A DNA stretch of 64,000 nt from the NCBI RefSeq assembly GCF_002109495.1, contig NZ_LVJN01000015.1, forward strand, positions 186,001 through 250,000. Direction: 5' to 3'. The notes beneath the pieces are model-generated. The model saw nothing but the letters and a program-made list of their open reading frames with translations. It did no database searches and was not told where the DNA came from. Within the stretch, counting starts at the first letter, position 1. Every line of letters begins with the position of its first letter. The stretch is from Magnetofaba australis IT-1 (lineage in GTDB: Bacteria; Pseudomonadota; Magnetococcia; Magnetococcales; Magnetococcaceae). A program made the translations under genes and the position numbers. Shown here one piece after another: positions 62,801-64,000 of the stretch.

Positions 62801-62983
62801 GCTCTCGACCTCGCCGGGGGCGGCGCCGGGCCACTGGGTGGTGACCGTCAACTGCGGTTTGCGCACGTCGGGGGTGAGCTGAATGGGGATGTTGCTCAGC
62901 GCCAGCAGGCCGAACATCAGCACCAACAGCACGCCCACCGTCACCGCCACCGGGCGGTGGGCTGCGGCGTTGACGAGGTTCAT
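59870..62983 (-). CDS. RND efflux permease (second, HAE1-like)
   Basis: The 1037-residue protein is a full RND pump: PVAVTVGVLLVLMFGLLALS (TM1), two large periplasmic regions (about 35-330 and 550-850), the TM4 motif reading GMVVDPAIVTLENIVRL, and the C-terminal GFVALVGIVVNNAILIVHQS. AcrB-type pumps have Asp-Asp at this TM4 position; here the second residue is Pro, and many related HAE1 pumps have Asn there, so the proton path differs. It overlaps the fusion-protein gene upstream by four bases (ATGA). Confidence 0.93.
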   Translation of the reverse strand: MNLVNAAAHRPVAVTVGVLLVLMFGLLALSNIPIQLTPDVRKPQLTVTTQWPGAAPGEVESELTIPQEEALKALSGLENMESTSSYGRARLALTFRVGTDMDAALVQVSNELQRVKNYPTEAERPTLRTADSEDRPITWMLLQRADPDDLSSVDGYLELVEEHIQPLFERIPGVATVNVYGGRDTELRITVDPAQLAARKLTLNDLVSVLRRESADISAGKVDEGKRSYTVRTLGRIDTPEKARAVVVASGDGGPVTLGDLADVDWALQDPSVHVRGMGRSAMAINCVREQGANVLEVMADVHKMVERLNTGVLAKNNLRIEVKYDETDYIYDALALVRQNLFIGGALAMAVLLLFLRSASATVIIALAIPISLIGAFLIMAAAGRTINVISLAGLAFAVGMVVDPAIVTLENIVRLRQAGLARFEAAVKGVSEVWGAIFIATATTVAVFLPVAWLDIQAAQLFGDIAVALCAAVLFSLVVSTTVIPTLAVRLGRQVSIETDDSPQRRPMADAIANLVARINRNTGARLAVIIGFIGAPTWLTLVNVPPAEYLPSGNRNLIFGLLVPPPGYNIDEMTRLAQKVEEHMRPYWFAKPETGLPSMKHFFFGSRGDRVFMGGAAEDPARVKELLPVIKKPIQELPGLFGVVKQSSLFERGSGRGRSIELDVSGRDLETSMAVAAGLFGAVKQAIPDVQARPVPGLSLGSPELHLIPNRLRAAENSLSAQDVGQAVDAYADGVQVDQFVRNGRSVDLTLRGDPLLAQRTQDLGNLPIATPRGDIIPVGAVTDVVLDSGPTSIRRVERERTVSLRISPPDELAMESAINIVREQVMQPAIDKGLPDGVTLRLSEGADQLALAKEAMSGQFLLALAITFLLMAALFESFLYPFVIIITVPLAAFGGLLGLKTLNLFVQQPLDVLTMLGFVALVGIVVNNAILIVHQSLNFIHHEGMKHQQAVVESVRIRVRPIFLSTFTSVFGLLPLVAFPGAGSELYRGMGSVILGGLLLATLFTLILVPALFSLVMGLRDRLLGAHPAADEA

Positions 62984-64000
62984 GGTTTGACTTCCTCGGC
63001 GGCGTCGGCCTCCAGCGGGGCGGGATTGACCGTCTGCCCCGGGCGCAGGCGCTCATTGCCGCGCACCACCACCGTTTCGCCAATGGCGAGTCCCTCCAAT
63101 GCTTGGAAATATCCCCCCACCGAACGGCCCAAGGCGACCGCTTTGGGCTGCACCGTATTGTCTGCGCCCACCACGAACACCGAGGCTTTGCCGCCTTTGC
63201 GAATGATGGCGTCTTTGGGGACCAAAATCCCCTCGGCGGCGCCGACGGTGAAGGTGATCAAAGCCTCCTGACCGGCCACGGCGGGGGCGCCCTCGGGCAG
63301 CTTCCACCAGGTCATGCGGTTGCGGCTCACCGGGTCGCTGCTGGGCGGGGCGGCGCGCAGGGTGATGGGCCAGCGTTTGCCGTCGCCGGAGAAGGTGAGC
63401 TGCGCCGTTGCGCCCGGTTGCAGGCCGCGCGCCATGGCTTCAGGCATGGCCGCGCGCGCCTCCAGGTCGTTGGGATCGAGCAGCTGAGCCACGGCGTCGC
63501 CCTGGTCGATCCACGCCCCGGGCTGCGCCAGACGCTGGGTGACCACGGCGTCATAGGGGGCGGTGATGGTGAGCCAGTTGAGCGCGTCGCGGGCCAAGGC
63601 CAATTCGGCGTCGGCGCGCTTGAGCAGGGCTTGGCGAATGGCCAGTTCCGCCTCGCTTTCGATGAGGCGGGAGGCGGAGATGGTCTTGCGCGCAATCAGC
63701 TCCCGATCGCGTTTGAGGTCCGAGCGCGCTTTCTCCAGGCGCGCGTTAGCCTCTTCGCGTTCGGCCAGTTTGATGGCGAATTGGCGACGCGCTTCCGCAT
63801 CATCCAGGCTGGCCAGGGTTTGGCCGCGCGCCACGCGGTCGCCTGCGCGCACCGCCACGCTGTCCACCAGGCCGGCCACCCGCGCGGCGGCTGCGCCCTG
63901 ACGCACGGCCAGGATGGTGGCGCTGACCTTGACGGCGTCGCCGCCCTGTTGCGCGATGGTGGCTTGGGTGCGCACCGGCGGCGGCGGGGCCTCCTTCTTC
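62980..64000 (-). CDS. RND membrane-fusion protein, partial at the right edge
   Basis: The C-terminal 340 residues are present; the start lies beyond the window (the frame continues through a Pro-rich EAPPPPVRTQ stretch). Features are a lipoyl-like segment (GLVDSVAVRAGDRVARGQ), a helical hairpin (about 60-130), TAPYDAVVTQRLAQPGAWID and a beta barrel with TVGAAEGILVPKDAIIRKGG. It should link the downstream RND pump to an outer-membrane channel. The stop overlaps the RND start. Confidence 0.9.
   Translation of the reverse strand, partial: KKEAPPPPVRTQATIAQQGGDAVKVSATILAVRQGAAAARVAGLVDSVAVRAGDRVARGQTLASLDDAEARRQFAIKLAEREEANARLEKARSDLKRDRELIARKTISASRLIESEAELAIRQALLKRADAELALARDALNWLTITAPYDAVVTQRLAQPGAWIDQGDAVAQLLDPNDLEARAAMPEAMARGLQPGATAQLTFSGDGKRWPITLRAAPPSSDPVSRNRMTWWKLPEGAPAVAGQEALITFTVGAAEGILVPKDAIIRKGGKASVFVVGADNTVQPKAVALGRSVGGYFQALEGLAIGETVVVRGNERLRPGQTVNPAPLEADAAEEVKP

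Noticed and set aside
61226-63271. A 681-codon open frame on the plus strand opposite the second RND pump
   Set aside because: Same reason: low-complexity composition and complete overlap with a confirmed gene.
1-64000. Magnetosome (mam/mms) genes, rRNA and tRNA genes
   Set aside because: I looked for mam-type proteins and for rRNA and tRNA signatures and saw none; the organism inference therefore rests on indirect features.

Overview
The window is about 60% GC, densely coded and free of rRNA and tRNA genes. It looks chromosomal, from a sulfur-oxidising marine proteobacterium. The best organism clues are two sulfur-globule-like envelope proteins, a MshL-type pilus secretin, RND pumps, PhnD- and PstS-like binding proteins and abundant hybrid histidine kinases. 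A magnetotactic-coccus type lineage (Magnetococcales) fits this mixture, but no magnetosome gene is present, so the placement is inference.

Layout. 1-2.1 kb: two tandem paralogous polytopic membrane proteins. 2.4-7.2 kb: NodI-type ABC ATPase, an IS110 remnant, the secretin mshL, and the NodJ-type permease, in an order that suggests an inversion. 7.2-9.5 kb: a Septu-like pair (PtuB HNH nuclease and PtuA ATPase). 10-11.4 kb: an IS1111-type IS110 element inserted inside an intergenic hairpin element. 12-14 kb: a Met-rich heptad membrane protein, a small basic protein and aat. 14.3-28.3 kb: six members, plus a decayed seventh, of one unrecognised membrane-protein family, interspersed with an acidic unknown protein, a hybrid histidine kinase cut in its Hpt domain by an IS3-type element, and a lone response regulator. 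28.3-31.1 kb: polA, followed by a DUF2782 protein. 32-36 kb: DUF3800, AraC/GyrI regulator, and a secreted protein with Tudor-like repeats. 35.7-39 kb: PhnD-like binding protein plus hybrid kinase. 39-46.7 kb: MFS transporter, ATP-grasp-like enzyme, a Rad50-like ATPase with membrane segments, a PstS-like protein and an EamA transporter. 46.9-57.1 kb: SCP2-like protein, then a long co-directional run from an RND pump (with a histone-like tail) through five Gly/Tyr/Trp-rich secreted proteins ending in sulfur-globule-like proteins. 57.4-58.9 kb: ParA-like ATPase plus a membrane-anchored heptad protein. 59.2-64 kb: DUF922 protease and a second RND pump.

Three things stand out. First, a dispersed family of modular hairpin elements (about ten copies, 70-340 bp) has conserved ends and interchangeable, sometimes inverted, internal hairpins; one copy holds the IS1111 element and another sits between ptuA and ptuB. 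Second, there is a clustered paralogous family with a recurrent 'PWxxLGxAW ... FLExIN' architecture. Third, a candidate sulfur-globule locus lies next to a ParA/coiled-coil pair that could position globules.
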